Below are positions 40,623 through 49,437 of a stretch of DNA of 64,000 nucleotides, piece after piece. Within the stretch, counting starts at the first letter, position 1; every line of letters begins with the position of its first letter. A program made the position numbers and the translations under genes. The notes beneath the pieces were generated by a model. It searched no databases, was not told the origin of the DNA, and saw only the letters and a list, made by a program, of their open reading frames with translations. The stretch covers positions 1 through 64,000 of the forward strand of contig JAGHSF010000059.1 of NCBI GenBank assembly GCA_018065985.1. The letters run 5' to 3'. Source of the stretch: Candidatus Cryptobacteroides choladohippi. Its GTDB lineage: Bacteria > Bacteroidota > Bacteroidia > Bacteroidales > UBA932.

Positions 40623-41696
40623 TTATCTGATTTTTTCTTTTGATACTAGTCCCATCATCCTGAAGAGGAATTTTGGAAGCCTCTTTCTCGGGTCGCGTTT
40701 TTTCATGTCAATGTACCAGCCCAGTTTCTTGGCCACCGGAATGCTGTGGGTCTCGACGAACTCGATGAGGGTGCCGTCGGGATCCTCTATGTAGGTGAAG
40801 TGGCCTGAGGCGTCGCCCATGTCGAAGACTTTGCCTCCCGGGCAGCTGTCGACGGTGAACGGATGACCTTTGCTCTCGCAGAACATTCCCAGTTCCTTCA
40901 TTCCCGTCACATCGAAGCAGATCTGGATGAAGCCGGGGTCACCCCAGAAGCGTCCCTCGTATATCTTGCGGGGGTTACGGTCCAGCGCCTGCACCAGTTC
41001 GATCGTGTTCTGCCCGAACAGACCGCAGAATGCCCCCTGGCGCTCCTTTGCTGTTCCGAGCAGCACGCGGCGGTACCTCTGGTAACCGTACGGGAACGGT
41101 CCCAGGTCATCGAAGGTGCCTGTCGTGTCGTAAATGACTTTGTCGAATCCGAGCACCTCGGAGTAGAACTTCACCGATCTGTCGATGTCGGTGACGCCGA
41201 CGACTGCACCTGTGATTCCGCCGGTGAGGCGGTTCTGCTCGATGAAGACACTCCTGTCCTCGACTATCTGGAAGAAGTTGCCGTACAGGTCCCTGACGAT
41301 GAAGGTGCGTGTTCCGTCGGGAAGAGACGACACTTTGCCGCAGTCTGTCCATTTCCGGGTTATCTCGTTGTGGAACGCTTCCACGTCGCGGCATTTCACC
41401 TTTGCGGCAAAGATGCCGAGGTCGCCTGCGGCAGGCTCAAAGGGGCAGGGTACGGGCTTGCGCTCCGAGTATTGCCATATCTCAAAGCCGCCGCCTCCCT
41501 GCAGGCTGATGGCTATGCATGCGTGTCTTTTCTGCGGGACACCACCGGTGTAGGGAAGCATACGCTCGGCTACCGTGTCGTCCTCGAGAATCTTGACGTC
41601 GATGCCGAACATCTCGATGAACCAGTTCCAGGACTTGCGGAAGTCCATGGTTCCCACACCCACCTGCTGTATGCCTGAAATGAAGAAATCGTTCAT
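40623..41696 (-). CDS. Double-domain VOC protein, HPPD-sized but lacking the metal His residues
   Basis: A 357-residue vicinal-oxygen-chelate protein, the length of 4-hydroxyphenylpyruvate dioxygenase, with four beta-alpha-beta modules. Glu positions are kept (NTIELVQAL, GTLIEFVET). The strand positions that hold iron-binding His in HPPD read GAVVGVTD and GFIQICFDV, with no His. An oxygen-using dioxygenase is therefore unlikely, which suits an anaerobe. The C-terminal tail is basic and hydrophobic (KRLPKFLFRMMGLVSKEKIR), perhaps membrane-binding. It is the first gene of the sul-hdr operon, two bases before sulA. It may bind a lipid or acyl intermediate, or use another metal; function is unknown. 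Confidence 0.72.
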   Translation of the reverse strand: MNDFFISGIQQVGVGTMDFRKSWNWFIEMFGIDVKILEDDTVAERMLPYTGGVPQKRHACIAISLQGGGGFEIWQYSERKPVPCPFEPAAGDLGIFAAKVKCRDVEAFHNEITRKWTDCGKVSSLPDGTRTFIVRDLYGNFFQIVEDRSVFIEQNRLTGGITGAVVGVTDIDRSVKFYSEVLGFDKVIYDTTGTFDDLGPFPYGYQRYRRVLLGTAKERQGAFCGLFGQNTIELVQALDRNPRKIYEGRFWGDPGFIQICFDVTGMKELGMFCESKGHPFTVDSCPGGKVFDMGDASGHFTYIEDPDGTLIEFVETHSIPVAKKLGWYIDMKKRDPRKRLPKFLFRMMGLVSKEKIR

Positions 41697-41698
41697 TT

Positions 41699-41758
41699 TA
41701 GTAAAAGCATTTACTATTTATATCTGCAAATATAGTAAACGGTTTTACTAACGCCAAA
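41699..41758 (-). promoter_or_regulatory. sul-hdr operon promoter with twin operators
   Basis: On the minus strand TTTG (41755..41758) and TATATTTG (41727..41734) are 20 bases apart. Two perfect 18-bp palindromes of the form TAGTAAA-N4-TTTACTA occur at 41733..41750 (spacer CGGT, between -33 and -7) and 41699..41716 (spacer AGCA, two bases before the ATG). Their centres are 34 bases apart. The inner half-sites also form TTTACTAT/ATAGTAAA (41710..41739). This geometry fits repression by a dimer, perhaps with DNA looping or a tetramer. Confidence 0.8.
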
Positions 41759-41759
41759 C

Positions 41760-42501
41760 TTTTTACAACAATTGGAAATCCGCCCGTTCCGTTCCGGTCA
41801 TGGCGACAAACACACAGGAGGCGACTGTTATGTTATTATTGGTCGCTTTCTTCGTAGATGGATGCGAATTCACGGCGAGAGGCCTCTCGCCCCTGCCTCA
41901 ATCACGCCTGGCTGACTCCAGCCGCGGATTTCGGCACCCGCTTCCGTGCCGCGGGTGTCACGTCCGTCGGTGGCGACAGCCTTTGCCCGTTCCGCATCCA
42001 TAGCAGGGATTATTATCTTTATATTTGATTCATAACCATTTATTATCGGTTGCCGCAGATGCTGGCGGCTGTCTCCTCCGGAGGTCCGGCGGGCTAAAGC
42101 CCTTCTGCTCGGGCCGCGAGCATCAAAATGCTCGCAGTAAACACCCTCACGACCTTACGCTACGCTCCATCCCGTCTCTCGCTACGCTCGATCCACCCAT
42201 TCATGTGGCCATGGCGGCCACAGGCCATAAATCAAGCGAAAATATGCCCTCAGAAGCGTCTTTCTCCACGAATCGTGTCTTTATGTGGAGAAAAGCATAT
42301 TATTCTTCGAAAAATCCTTATCGCAGGCAATATTGTGGAAGAAACGCCGTCCGCGGCCATGAACAGCGCCATTTTATGGAGGGAATGCCTGTACCAAGCC
42401 CCTCAAAAGAAGGTGACTCCTACCTTCGCTCACAACATCTATAGTCGCTTGCAAAGGTAAGAGATACCTTCCGTTCGATTATGGTTTTCTGTGACTGTTA
42501 A
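41760..42501. other. About 740 bases without a credible gene
   Basis: Short ORFs exist in all frames but none looks like a protein. Structured elements are visible: GCGAGCAT-CAAA-ATGCTCGC (42116..42135), TTTCTCCAC/GTGGAGAAA with a 15-base loop (42261..42293) and AAGGTA-AGAGA-TACCTT (42454..42470). A TACCTTTG box (42452..42459) points leftwards on the minus strand. The stretch around 42160-42200 has imperfect CTACGCT-type repeats. It may hold an unrecognised RNA or decayed sequence. Confidence 0.45.
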
Positions 42502-44685
42502 CTACCTGGCGTCTATCTCGAAGACGTTGCTTGAGAGATGTGAGTTTCTGAGGAGGTCAAGGCCTACGTTCATGAGGAAGTCTCCTGAGAAGGACCTGCC
42601 TTCAAAGTCGAATTCCGGCTCCTGTCCTTCGGGAACATTGGTCTCCCTGACAGAGTACATTCTGTCTGGATCGAGGCCCTGGAACCTGAGTTTGCAAGCT
42701 GTTTCGGAATAGCGGGGGAAGATGTTGTATACGAACAGAACACTCCTTGACTTGTCCTCGGTCACGTATTCTACAGACATGTGGTCTGATTCATAAGGAG
42801 ATACAAGGCGGTACATGTCGCCTTCAAGGATGACAGGCTTCAGCCTGTTCCAGTTCCTTATGGCCATCTGGCAGTATGCGAGTTCCTCTCCGCTCAGATC
42901 CTGAAGGCCAATGTCGAAGCCAAGCTTGCACATGGAGGCAACGTCCACGCGGAACTTCACGCTGGCATCGCTGTTCCATGAGGTCACATGGGCGCACATG
43001 GCCTTTGCCGGGAAGAACTGGGAGAATCCCCACTGGATGTAGCAGCGCTCCACAGGGTCGGTGTTGTCTGACAGCCAGAATTCGGTGAAGTGCCTCAGGG
43101 ACTCGTAGTCGCACCTTGCGCCACCGCCTGAGCAGAGCATCATGTGCAGTTCGGGATAGCTTTCGCTCACCCTCTCCATCACCTTGTACAGGCCTCTCAC
43201 ATGGTCTATGTACATCTGCTGCTGCTCTGATTTCTGATAGGGGGAGAACTTGTTGGTAATGGGAGAGTTGCAGTCCCACTTGAAGAACTCGATGTCAGGG
43301 TTCTCCTTCATGAGGCCGTCAACTATGCCGAAAACGTAGTCCTGTACCTTGGGGTTGGCAAGGTCGAGAACCAGCTGGTTCCTGAAAAGGTAGGTGTCGC
43401 GATCGGGCTGCTCCAGCGCCCAGTCCGGATGCTGACGGTAGAGCTTCGACTGGGGGTTGACCATCTCAGGCTCTATCCAGATGCCGAACTTTACTCCGGC
43501 ATCCTTTGCTGCGTCCACGAGTGCCGGTACGCCTCCGGGAATCTTTGCATGGTTGACTTCCCAGTCGCCAAGACCGGCGTTGTCGCTCTCGCGGGCGTCC
43601 TTGCCGTTGCCGAACCAGCCGTCGTCGAGGAGGAAGAGGTCGACCCCAAGGTTGGCGCCCTCCTTCATGATGCCTGCGAGTTTGGCCTGGTCGAAGTCAA
43701 AGAAGGTGTTCTCCCAGTTGTTGAGCAGCGAGAAGCGGTCGCCCCTGCCGTCCTTGAGCTGGTAGTTCCTTGCCCAGCGCTGGAAGTTGCGGCTTCCCTG
43801 GCCGAGGCCCTGCTGGCTGAGCGTGAAGAAGAAGTCAGGGGTGCGGAACACCTCGCCCGGCTTGAGCCTGTACTCTGACTCGAAGGGATTGATTCCCGAG
43901 ATCACGCGCAGTATGCCGTGGTGGTCGACTTCGAAAGTGAATAGGAAGTTGCCGTTCCATCCCAGATTGCCCATGAGCACCTCGCCGCGGTCCTCCTGCG
44001 CGGGCCCGTCGAATCCTATTTCGAAGAAAGGCTGGATGAATTCTGCGGAGCGTGAGCCCTGCCTGCTCTCAAGCTGCTTCTTGCCGCCCTTGAGCTCCTC
44101 CGTGAACTGCTGGACCTCGCGTGCCCAGTCGCTGACATATTCGTTCAGGAAATAGCTCGGACGCTTGAAATACAGCAGGTTGGAGGAGAACCTGGTAAGT
44201 GTGACAGGCTTTTTCTCATTGTGGCTTATCTCGCTCCAGCACTTGATTATGTTCTCCTTTTCGAATGCCACATAGTGAAGCGTCACGTTCACTGGATACT
44301 TGTCGTCGGCAAGGCGGATTATCGTTTCAGTGCCGCCTTCCACAGCCTTCTGCTCGTGTCCCTTGTAGTAGAGATAGCTGCTGCGGTTGCCGTCGTTGTG
44401 GACCATTCCGAAGGCTGTCTCATAGTACTCCTCGCTGCCGGTGGTGGCGTATGCCTCGCCGCCGCGCACGACGTTGAGGCCGTCTCCTGCCGCGAACTCA
44501 TCCCAACTTAGATGATCGATGTCGGCGGAGTTCCTGAGGCTCTTTCCAAGATAGGCCTGGTAGAGGCGCCCCTTGTTTGCAACCTTGAATACAAGGTCGG
44601 TCTCGCAGGTGGATATGCGTATGGTCTGGGCGCTCAGTGCGCAGCAGATCAGAAGAAGGGCCGAGATGGAAGCCGGTCTTTTCAT
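42502..44685 (-). CDS. GH36 alpha-galactosidase
   Basis: A 727-residue exported enzyme (signal MKRPASISALLLICCALSAQ), the usual GH36 length. A large N-terminal beta-sandwich (about 20-300) precedes the barrel. LDDGWFGNGKDA starts the active-site region and FGIWIEPEMVNP follows. The nucleophile Asp is in FFKWDCNSPI, and the acid/base Asp in FWLSDNTDPVER. It should remove terminal alpha-galactose, for example from raffinose-type or host glycans. It ends the minus-strand operon that begins at 50.37 kb, three bases after the metallophosphoesterase gene. Confidence 0.93.
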   Translation of the reverse strand: MKRPASISALLLICCALSAQTIRISTCETDLVFKVANKGRLYQAYLGKSLRNSADIDHLSWDEFAAGDGLNVVRGGEAYATTGSEEYYETAFGMVHNDGNRSSYLYYKGHEQKAVEGGTETIIRLADDKYPVNVTLHYVAFEKENIIKCWSEISHNEKKPVTLTRFSSNLLYFKRPSYFLNEYVSDWAREVQQFTEELKGGKKQLESRQGSRSAEFIQPFFEIGFDGPAQEDRGEVLMGNLGWNGNFLFTFEVDHHGILRVISGINPFESEYRLKPGEVFRTPDFFFTLSQQGLGQGSRNFQRWARNYQLKDGRGDRFSLLNNWENTFFDFDQAKLAGIMKEGANLGVDLFLLDDGWFGNGKDARESDNAGLGDWEVNHAKIPGGVPALVDAAKDAGVKFGIWIEPEMVNPQSKLYRQHPDWALEQPDRDTYLFRNQLVLDLANPKVQDYVFGIVDGLMKENPDIEFFKWDCNSPITNKFSPYQKSEQQQMYIDHVRGLYKVMERVSESYPELHMMLCSGGGARCDYESLRHFTEFWLSDNTDPVERCYIQWGFSQFFPAKAMCAHVTSWNSDASVKFRVDVASMCKLGFDIGLQDLSGEELAYCQMAIRNWNRLKPVILEGDMYRLVSPYESDHMSVEYVTEDKSRSVLFVYNIFPRYSETACKLRFQGLDPDRMYSVRETNVPEGQEPEFDFEGRSFSGDFLMNVGLDLLRNSHLSSNVFEIDAR

Positions 44686-44688
44686 ATC

Positions 44689-46128
44689 TTATTTCAAATA
44701 ATAGTGATCTGGTGTTATTTCATGATATCTGTCCTCTCCCTGAAGATACCACATGAGTTTCACATAATAGCTGTCCGGGCTGCTCTTGAGGGCAATCTTT
44801 ATATGATGGAAGCCTTTTTCGAGATGGATCCTGTCCCTTACCCATCCGCTGCTTTCCATGAAAGGAACACCGTCGATGCTCAGGATGCCATCGTCGTCAA
44901 GTGCAAGCAGGAAGTTCCAGAGTCCGGTTTCCGGCACGTCGAGATAGCCCTCGAAGATGAATCCTGACCTGGGCTTCCCGGGACTCGTGTAGAGTCTGAG
45001 ACAATCTGCGACGTCGCTCCAGGCCTTGATGGCTTCAGTCTCCATGTTGCCGAGACCGTCCACACCGTTGTAGAGGGTAAGTGTCAGGCCGTGCTCCCTG
45101 CCTTTGGCCTTTACTGCCTTGTGGAGCGGATAGTCGGCGTTGTGTGCGTAGGTGTAGTCGTCCACGACCTTGCCGTCGCGCTCGCGTATCCAGGTGCGGA
45201 AACCGAAGTCCCCTTCGCTGAGCTGGATGATGCGTATGCCGCGTTCGAGGTCGTTGTAGACGGTGTTGTCTCCCGAGTAGCGTCCGTACACAAGGGCCAC
45301 ACCGTGCTCGTCGGCAATGTAGTCGTTGTTGTGGTCGTGCCCGCAGAATACGCCGTGTACGTCCTGGTTCTCGATGAATGCTGTCAGCAGACCGGAGTTC
45401 CTGGTGCCGGGGCATTCGTTCTCCTGCCGCACACCGATGAGGGGATTCTCCTCATAGGCGTTGCCGAACTCGCACAGGGGGATGTGGAAGAATGCGTACG
45501 AAGGAACAGGCATGTTGCCGTTTGCCTTTGCGAATGCCTTGCTCTTGTGCTCGTACCACGCGATCTGGCTGTGTGCTATCCACGCATAGCCGCCGTATTC
45601 GGGAACCTGTGAATAGTCGTTGGAGTCGATGCAGTAGAGAACGGCTTCGACCTTCTTCCCGTCGGGTGACAGGACCCTGAGGGCAACGTCGTCAAGATAT
45701 CCGTCCTTGACGGTGTTGAGCGACATCGGATGGCTTGTGACAGCCTTTGCCTGATCCCATTCGGAGAGGTCTCTCTCCCTGTCGTGGTTGCCGTATAGGG
45801 AGACGAATGGTATTTTTCTCTCGTCGGCTGCGGAATAGAATTCCTCGATGCTTGGTCCTACGTTGCCGCCACCGAAGACCATGTCACCTGTGTGGATTAT
45901 CACATCGGGCTTTTCGATGTCGAGAATGTTGCGGAACTGGGCGAAGGTCTTTGCAAACTCTCCGGGATTGTCATTGCAAAGATGGGTGTCCGTCAGCTGC
46001 ATGATCTTGAGCTTTCCGTCGGCATTGAAGCGTATGGAAGGGTCGGCCCCGCCCACGGCTGTTTTCGGAGTGCAGGCGGCAAGTGCCAGCGCGGCGGTTG
46101 CGGCTGCAATCAGGAAGATTCTCCTCAT
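44689..46128 (-). CDS. Calcineurin-like metallophosphoesterase lipoprotein with PA14-like tail
   Basis: A 479-residue lipoprotein (LALAACTPK lipobox). Metal-binding motifs of the calcineurin-like phosphoesterases are in order: QLTDTHLCNDNPG, HTGDMVFGGGN, LYGNHDRERD and GHDHNNDY. The region after about residue 370 resembles a PA14 or similar carbohydrate-binding beta-domain (SGFIFEGYLDVPETGLWNFLLALDDDGILSIDG). It probably dephosphorylates a sugar phosphate or glycan-linked phosphodiester at the cell surface. It lies six bases after GH29 and three before GH36. The PA14-like tail supports a glycan substrate. Confidence 0.87.
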   Translation of the reverse strand: MRRIFLIAAATAALALAACTPKTAVGGADPSIRFNADGKLKIMQLTDTHLCNDNPGEFAKTFAQFRNILDIEKPDVIIHTGDMVFGGGNVGPSIEEFYSAADERKIPFVSLYGNHDRERDLSEWDQAKAVTSHPMSLNTVKDGYLDDVALRVLSPDGKKVEAVLYCIDSNDYSQVPEYGGYAWIAHSQIAWYEHKSKAFAKANGNMPVPSYAFFHIPLCEFGNAYEENPLIGVRQENECPGTRNSGLLTAFIENQDVHGVFCGHDHNNDYIADEHGVALVYGRYSGDNTVYNDLERGIRIIQLSEGDFGFRTWIRERDGKVVDDYTYAHNADYPLHKAVKAKGREHGLTLTLYNGVDGLGNMETEAIKAWSDVADCLRLYTSPGKPRSGFIFEGYLDVPETGLWNFLLALDDDGILSIDGVPFMESSGWVRDRIHLEKGFHHIKIALKSSPDSYYVKLMWYLQGEDRYHEITPDHYYLK

Positions 46129-46134
46129 ATCTTG

Positions 46135-47472
46135 CTACAGGTTTTTCTTGAAGTTGAGAGTGATGATCTGGTCCGGACAGTTTGCAGGACGTGCGGGCAA
46201 TGTCATGACCAGACCTTCCTTGGTCTGCTCGAAGGGAACGGCGGCACCTGTCTCGAAGTCGACTGCAGAAACGCACTTGTTGCCCTTGACGGGCACGAGA
46301 ATCGCACCGCTGGCGTTGAAGTTGTGGACGTAGAGGATGTTATCCTTCTGGGTTGTGATGCCCCAGGGCTGCTCGCCTGTGCATCCGGCCTTGGTCTCAT
46401 ATACGGTCTCGCCGTGCTTCTGCAGCCACTCGCCCATTTCCAGAAGTCTCTTCACCTGCTCCTCGGGAATTGTTCCGTCGGGACGGGGACCTACGTTCAG
46501 CAGGAAGTTGGCGCCGTTGCCGGCAGCAGACACGAGATATCTGATGAGTCTGTCGGTGCTCTTGTATGTGAAGTCGTCGGCGCAGTAGCCCCAGTTGTTG
46601 TTCATGGTCTCGCAGGTCTCGAGAGGAAGGCTATCGGAAACAGGGGAATCCGCTGAAAAGCCGGAGGTGTTCTTGCCGGGAAGGTCCTTCTCGAAGAGTT
46701 GCATGTCCTCACCCTCGAAGTTCTTGTGATGGTGGTTGTTGCCAATCAGGCAGGCAGGCTGCAGGGAGTGGATGAGGCTGTACTGCCTGTCGACGTCCCA
46801 GATCTTTGCCTGGTCCTCGATGCTGCTGCCCGGCTTGTCCCAGATACCGTCGAACCATATTCCTCCGATGGGGCCGTAGTTGGTGAGGAGCTCGGTGAGC
46901 TGTGTGCACATGAAGTCGATATAGTGACCCCATGAGTTCTCGTCACCGTCAGGACGCTCGGACTTTGCGCCGGTATTGCCAAGGGGCCAGTAGTCGTTGC
47001 GTCCCCAGTCGAGGTGGGAGTAGTAGAAGTGCAGGCTGATTCCCTCCTTGGCACAGGCCTCGGAGAGTTCCTTGATGATGTCGCGGCCGAAGGGAGTGGC
47101 ATCCACGATGTTGTAGTCGGATGCCTTGGTGCCGTACATCGAGAATCCGTCATGGTGACGTGAGGTTATGGTGATGTACTTTGCACCGGCTGCCTTGAAG
47201 ACTTTCACCCACTCCTCGGCATTGAACTTGGAAGGATAGAAGCCGGCGGCCATGCGTTTGTATTCGTCGTATTTGATGCCGTGTAAATGCATGCACCATT
47301 CTCCGTCTGCGATCATGGAGTAGATGCCCCAGTGGATGAAGATGCCGAACTTGTCGTCGGCATACTGCTTGCGGGCAGCGATGTTCTCAGGTGCGGGAAC
47401 GTAGCCTTTCTGGGCTGAAGCAAACGGGGCCACCAGTACAAGAGCGGCAAGAAGAGTAAGGACTTTTCTCAT
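46135..47472 (-). CDS. GH29 alpha-L-fucosidase
   Basis: A 445-residue exported fucosidase (signal MRKVLTLLAALVLVAPFASAQ). FGIFIHWGIYSM, TITSRHHDGFSMYGTKASDYN and WGRNDYWP are family landmarks. The nucleophile Asp is in GGIWFDGIWDKPG. GANFLLNVGPRPDGTIP closes the barrel. A short beta-domain follows. It cleaves terminal alpha-fucose, common on mucins and plant glycans. It lies 13 bases after GH97 in the operon. Confidence 0.94.
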   Translation of the reverse strand: MRKVLTLLAALVLVAPFASAQKGYVPAPENIAARKQYADDKFGIFIHWGIYSMIADGEWCMHLHGIKYDEYKRMAAGFYPSKFNAEEWVKVFKAAGAKYITITSRHHDGFSMYGTKASDYNIVDATPFGRDIIKELSEACAKEGISLHFYYSHLDWGRNDYWPLGNTGAKSERPDGDENSWGHYIDFMCTQLTELLTNYGPIGGIWFDGIWDKPGSSIEDQAKIWDVDRQYSLIHSLQPACLIGNNHHHKNFEGEDMQLFEKDLPGKNTSGFSADSPVSDSLPLETCETMNNNWGYCADDFTYKSTDRLIRYLVSAAGNGANFLLNVGPRPDGTIPEEQVKRLLEMGEWLQKHGETVYETKAGCTGEQPWGITTQKDNILYVHNFNASGAILVPVKGNKCVSAVDFETGAAVPFEQTKEGLVMTLPARPANCPDQIITLNFKKNL

Positions 47473-47485
47473 AAATATTTGATTC

Positions 47486-49429
47486 TTAAAGTATTCTGGT
47501 TATTGTGGCAACATAGCCGCCGCCAGCGGCCATATGGATCTTGAGGGGCTTCTGGGCGTACTGCCTGGTGGTCTTGTGAACTACCTCGGTTGCAACGGTG
47601 TCAGCCTTTCTGCCGTCTGCCCAGTACTCTATCTCGTACTGGCCGAGAGGGAGGAAGTCGAGGCTGATCTCAAGGTCGCGTGCCTTCTCGTTGTTCATCA
47701 CGCCAAGATACCACACGTCGGCCTTCCTTTTTGCAATGGCGATATATTCGCCGGGATATCCGTCGATGAAGCGGGTGTCGTCCCATGTCGTCGGCACCTG
47801 CTTGAGGAAGTCGGCACCGCTCTGGCCGAGGATGAACTGCGGCGCGTCGCATACGCAGCACTGGGGTGCTTCGTAGATCACGAACTTCGACAGTTCTGCG
47901 CAGCGGGTGTTCATCATCGATGTGGGAATCTCAGTCTTGTGCATGCCCTGGGGCTCGTTGCGGAAGGCACCGGGAGTATAGTCCATTGCACCGGCGAGCA
48001 TTCGGGTGAATGCCAGGTTGATGTTGTGCGAGGGGGTGATTTCAGTGCCCCACTTGGCGTACTCGGCACCCTTCACGCCTTCGCGCACCACCTGGTTGGG
48101 CCAGGTCCTGTTTATGCCGTCGGGGTGGTATGCTCCATGGAAATTCACCATCAGATGGTGCTCGGCGGCACATTCCACAATCTTGCGGTACCAGTTCACG
48201 ATTTCCTGGTCCATTCGGTCCATGAAGTCTATCTTGACGCCGGCAATGCCCCACTGCTGGTAAACGGCGAAGGCCTTCTTGTAGTTGTCGTTGCGGGCGG
48301 TGTCGGTGCTGTGCATCCATACCCAGATGCGCACGCCGCGCTCCTTTGCGTATGCAATCAGCTCCTGCATGTCAATCTGCGGTGCGGGAGTGCAGGGGTC
48401 GGCCTCGGGGAGGTCGAACTGGCCGTACCACTGCCAGTCGATGAGCATGTAGGGCCAGCCCTGGGCGGCTGCAAGGTCGATGTATTCCTTGATGACCGGC
48501 ATCTCCATCTTCACGTCGGCGCTCCACCAGTTGTCCCAGGCCATCATGCCGGGGTTCACCCAGTTGGGGTTCTCGATGCGGCAGGGCGGGTTCAGGCTGG
48601 AGATGATCTCGCTCTCGATGAACCTGCCGGGGTTGTCGGCTATCATGATCACGCGCCATGGGGTGTTCTGCTTCTCGCTGAAGATGGCTTTCACACCATC
48701 GGCATCCTCGTCGGGAAGAGGAGCCAGGCGGGTGATGATTGCCCCGTCCTTCGCTGCGGCATACCAGCCGGGGAAGTTGTCGAGGCAGGCGTCCATCAGG
48801 GCGACGTAGTTGTTCCTGTCGATCTCGACCAGAAGCGGAAGCAGGTCGACTTCCTGCTCGGTCATCTGCGCAACGGGAGTCTTTGTGAAACAGCTCTCCT
48901 GAGACCCGGTGAAGCCTTCGTCTCCGTTGCGGCCCACCCAGGCGTACGAACCGGCGGGCACGCGGTACTCGGTCAGCTCGCGGGTTATCCTGCGGTTGCC
49001 GGGAGTGTCGGAAGCATAGAGGGTGTAGCGGAAGGCTGCACCGTCGTTATAGACACGCACGGTGAAATCCATGTTCCGCCCGTCCTTGACGGTTTCGTGC
49101 ATGTGCAGCACCGCCTCGTTGTAGAGGAGCTTCACATGGGCGTGCTTGTTCTTCACCACGGGATCCCAGGCATCTGTGTGCAGCATGGGCTCGCAGGGCT
49201 GAGTGAGTACGAAGCCTTCGTCCATGGGACTTTCGCCCTTGAACTCGAATCCAAGGGGCGAGTCGGCCACGATGGTCTTTCCCTTGAAGGTCACGTTGTA
49301 GCTCAGGGCTCCGTCCGTGTTGACGGTAAGGACGATTCTGCCATCGGGAGATTCAACTTTCACTGATTCTGCCATGGCGTTGCCGGCCATGAGACAGAGA
49401 GCGGCAAAAAGGATGAGTGTCTTTTTCAT
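47486..49429 (-). CDS. GH97 glycosidase, predicted alpha-galactosidase type
   Basis: The track start at 49441 is a TTG overlapping the esterase stop. The ATG at 49429 (MKKTLILFAALCLMAGNAMA) gives 647 residues and a clean signal peptide. A beta-sandwich (about 25-280) is followed by the barrel with MMAWDNWWSADVKMEMP and YMLIDWQWYG. GVKIDFMDRMDQEIV carries an Asp at the position used as nucleophile by retaining GH97 alpha-galactosidases, rather than the inverting SusB glucosidase arrangement. Calcium-site Glu residues are plausible in MHKTE and NFHGAYHPDG areas. It likely cleaves alpha-galactosides outside the cytoplasm. Confidence 0.92.
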   Translation of the reverse strand: MKKTLILFAALCLMAGNAMAESVKVESPDGRIVLTVNTDGALSYNVTFKGKTIVADSPLGFEFKGESPMDEGFVLTQPCEPMLHTDAWDPVVKNKHAHVKLLYNEAVLHMHETVKDGRNMDFTVRVYNDGAAFRYTLYASDTPGNRRITRELTEYRVPAGSYAWVGRNGDEGFTGSQESCFTKTPVAQMTEQEVDLLPLLVEIDRNNYVALMDACLDNFPGWYAAAKDGAIITRLAPLPDEDADGVKAIFSEKQNTPWRVIMIADNPGRFIESEIISSLNPPCRIENPNWVNPGMMAWDNWWSADVKMEMPVIKEYIDLAAAQGWPYMLIDWQWYGQFDLPEADPCTPAPQIDMQELIAYAKERGVRIWVWMHSTDTARNDNYKKAFAVYQQWGIAGVKIDFMDRMDQEIVNWYRKIVECAAEHHLMVNFHGAYHPDGINRTWPNQVVREGVKGAEYAKWGTEITPSHNINLAFTRMLAGAMDYTPGAFRNEPQGMHKTEIPTSMMNTRCAELSKFVIYEAPQCCVCDAPQFILGQSGADFLKQVPTTWDDTRFIDGYPGEYIAIAKRKADVWYLGVMNNEKARDLEISLDFLPLGQYEIEYWADGRKADTVATEVVHKTTRQYAQKPLKIHMAAGGGYVATITRIL

Positions 49430-49437
49430 ATGTGTTT

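Noticed and set aside
40623-41696. VOC protein as 4-hydroxyphenylpyruvate dioxygenase
   Set aside because: Length fits, but the metal-binding His positions are absent and no other tyrosine-degradation gene is near.
42025-42460. ORFs of 139 and 110 residues
   Set aside because: They overlap each other in different frames, show no domain or signal peptide, and lie in hairpin-rich sequence.
47534-49366. 610-residue plus-strand ORF
   Set aside because: Antisense shadow of the GH97 gene; composition is not protein-like and the GH97 motifs are certain.
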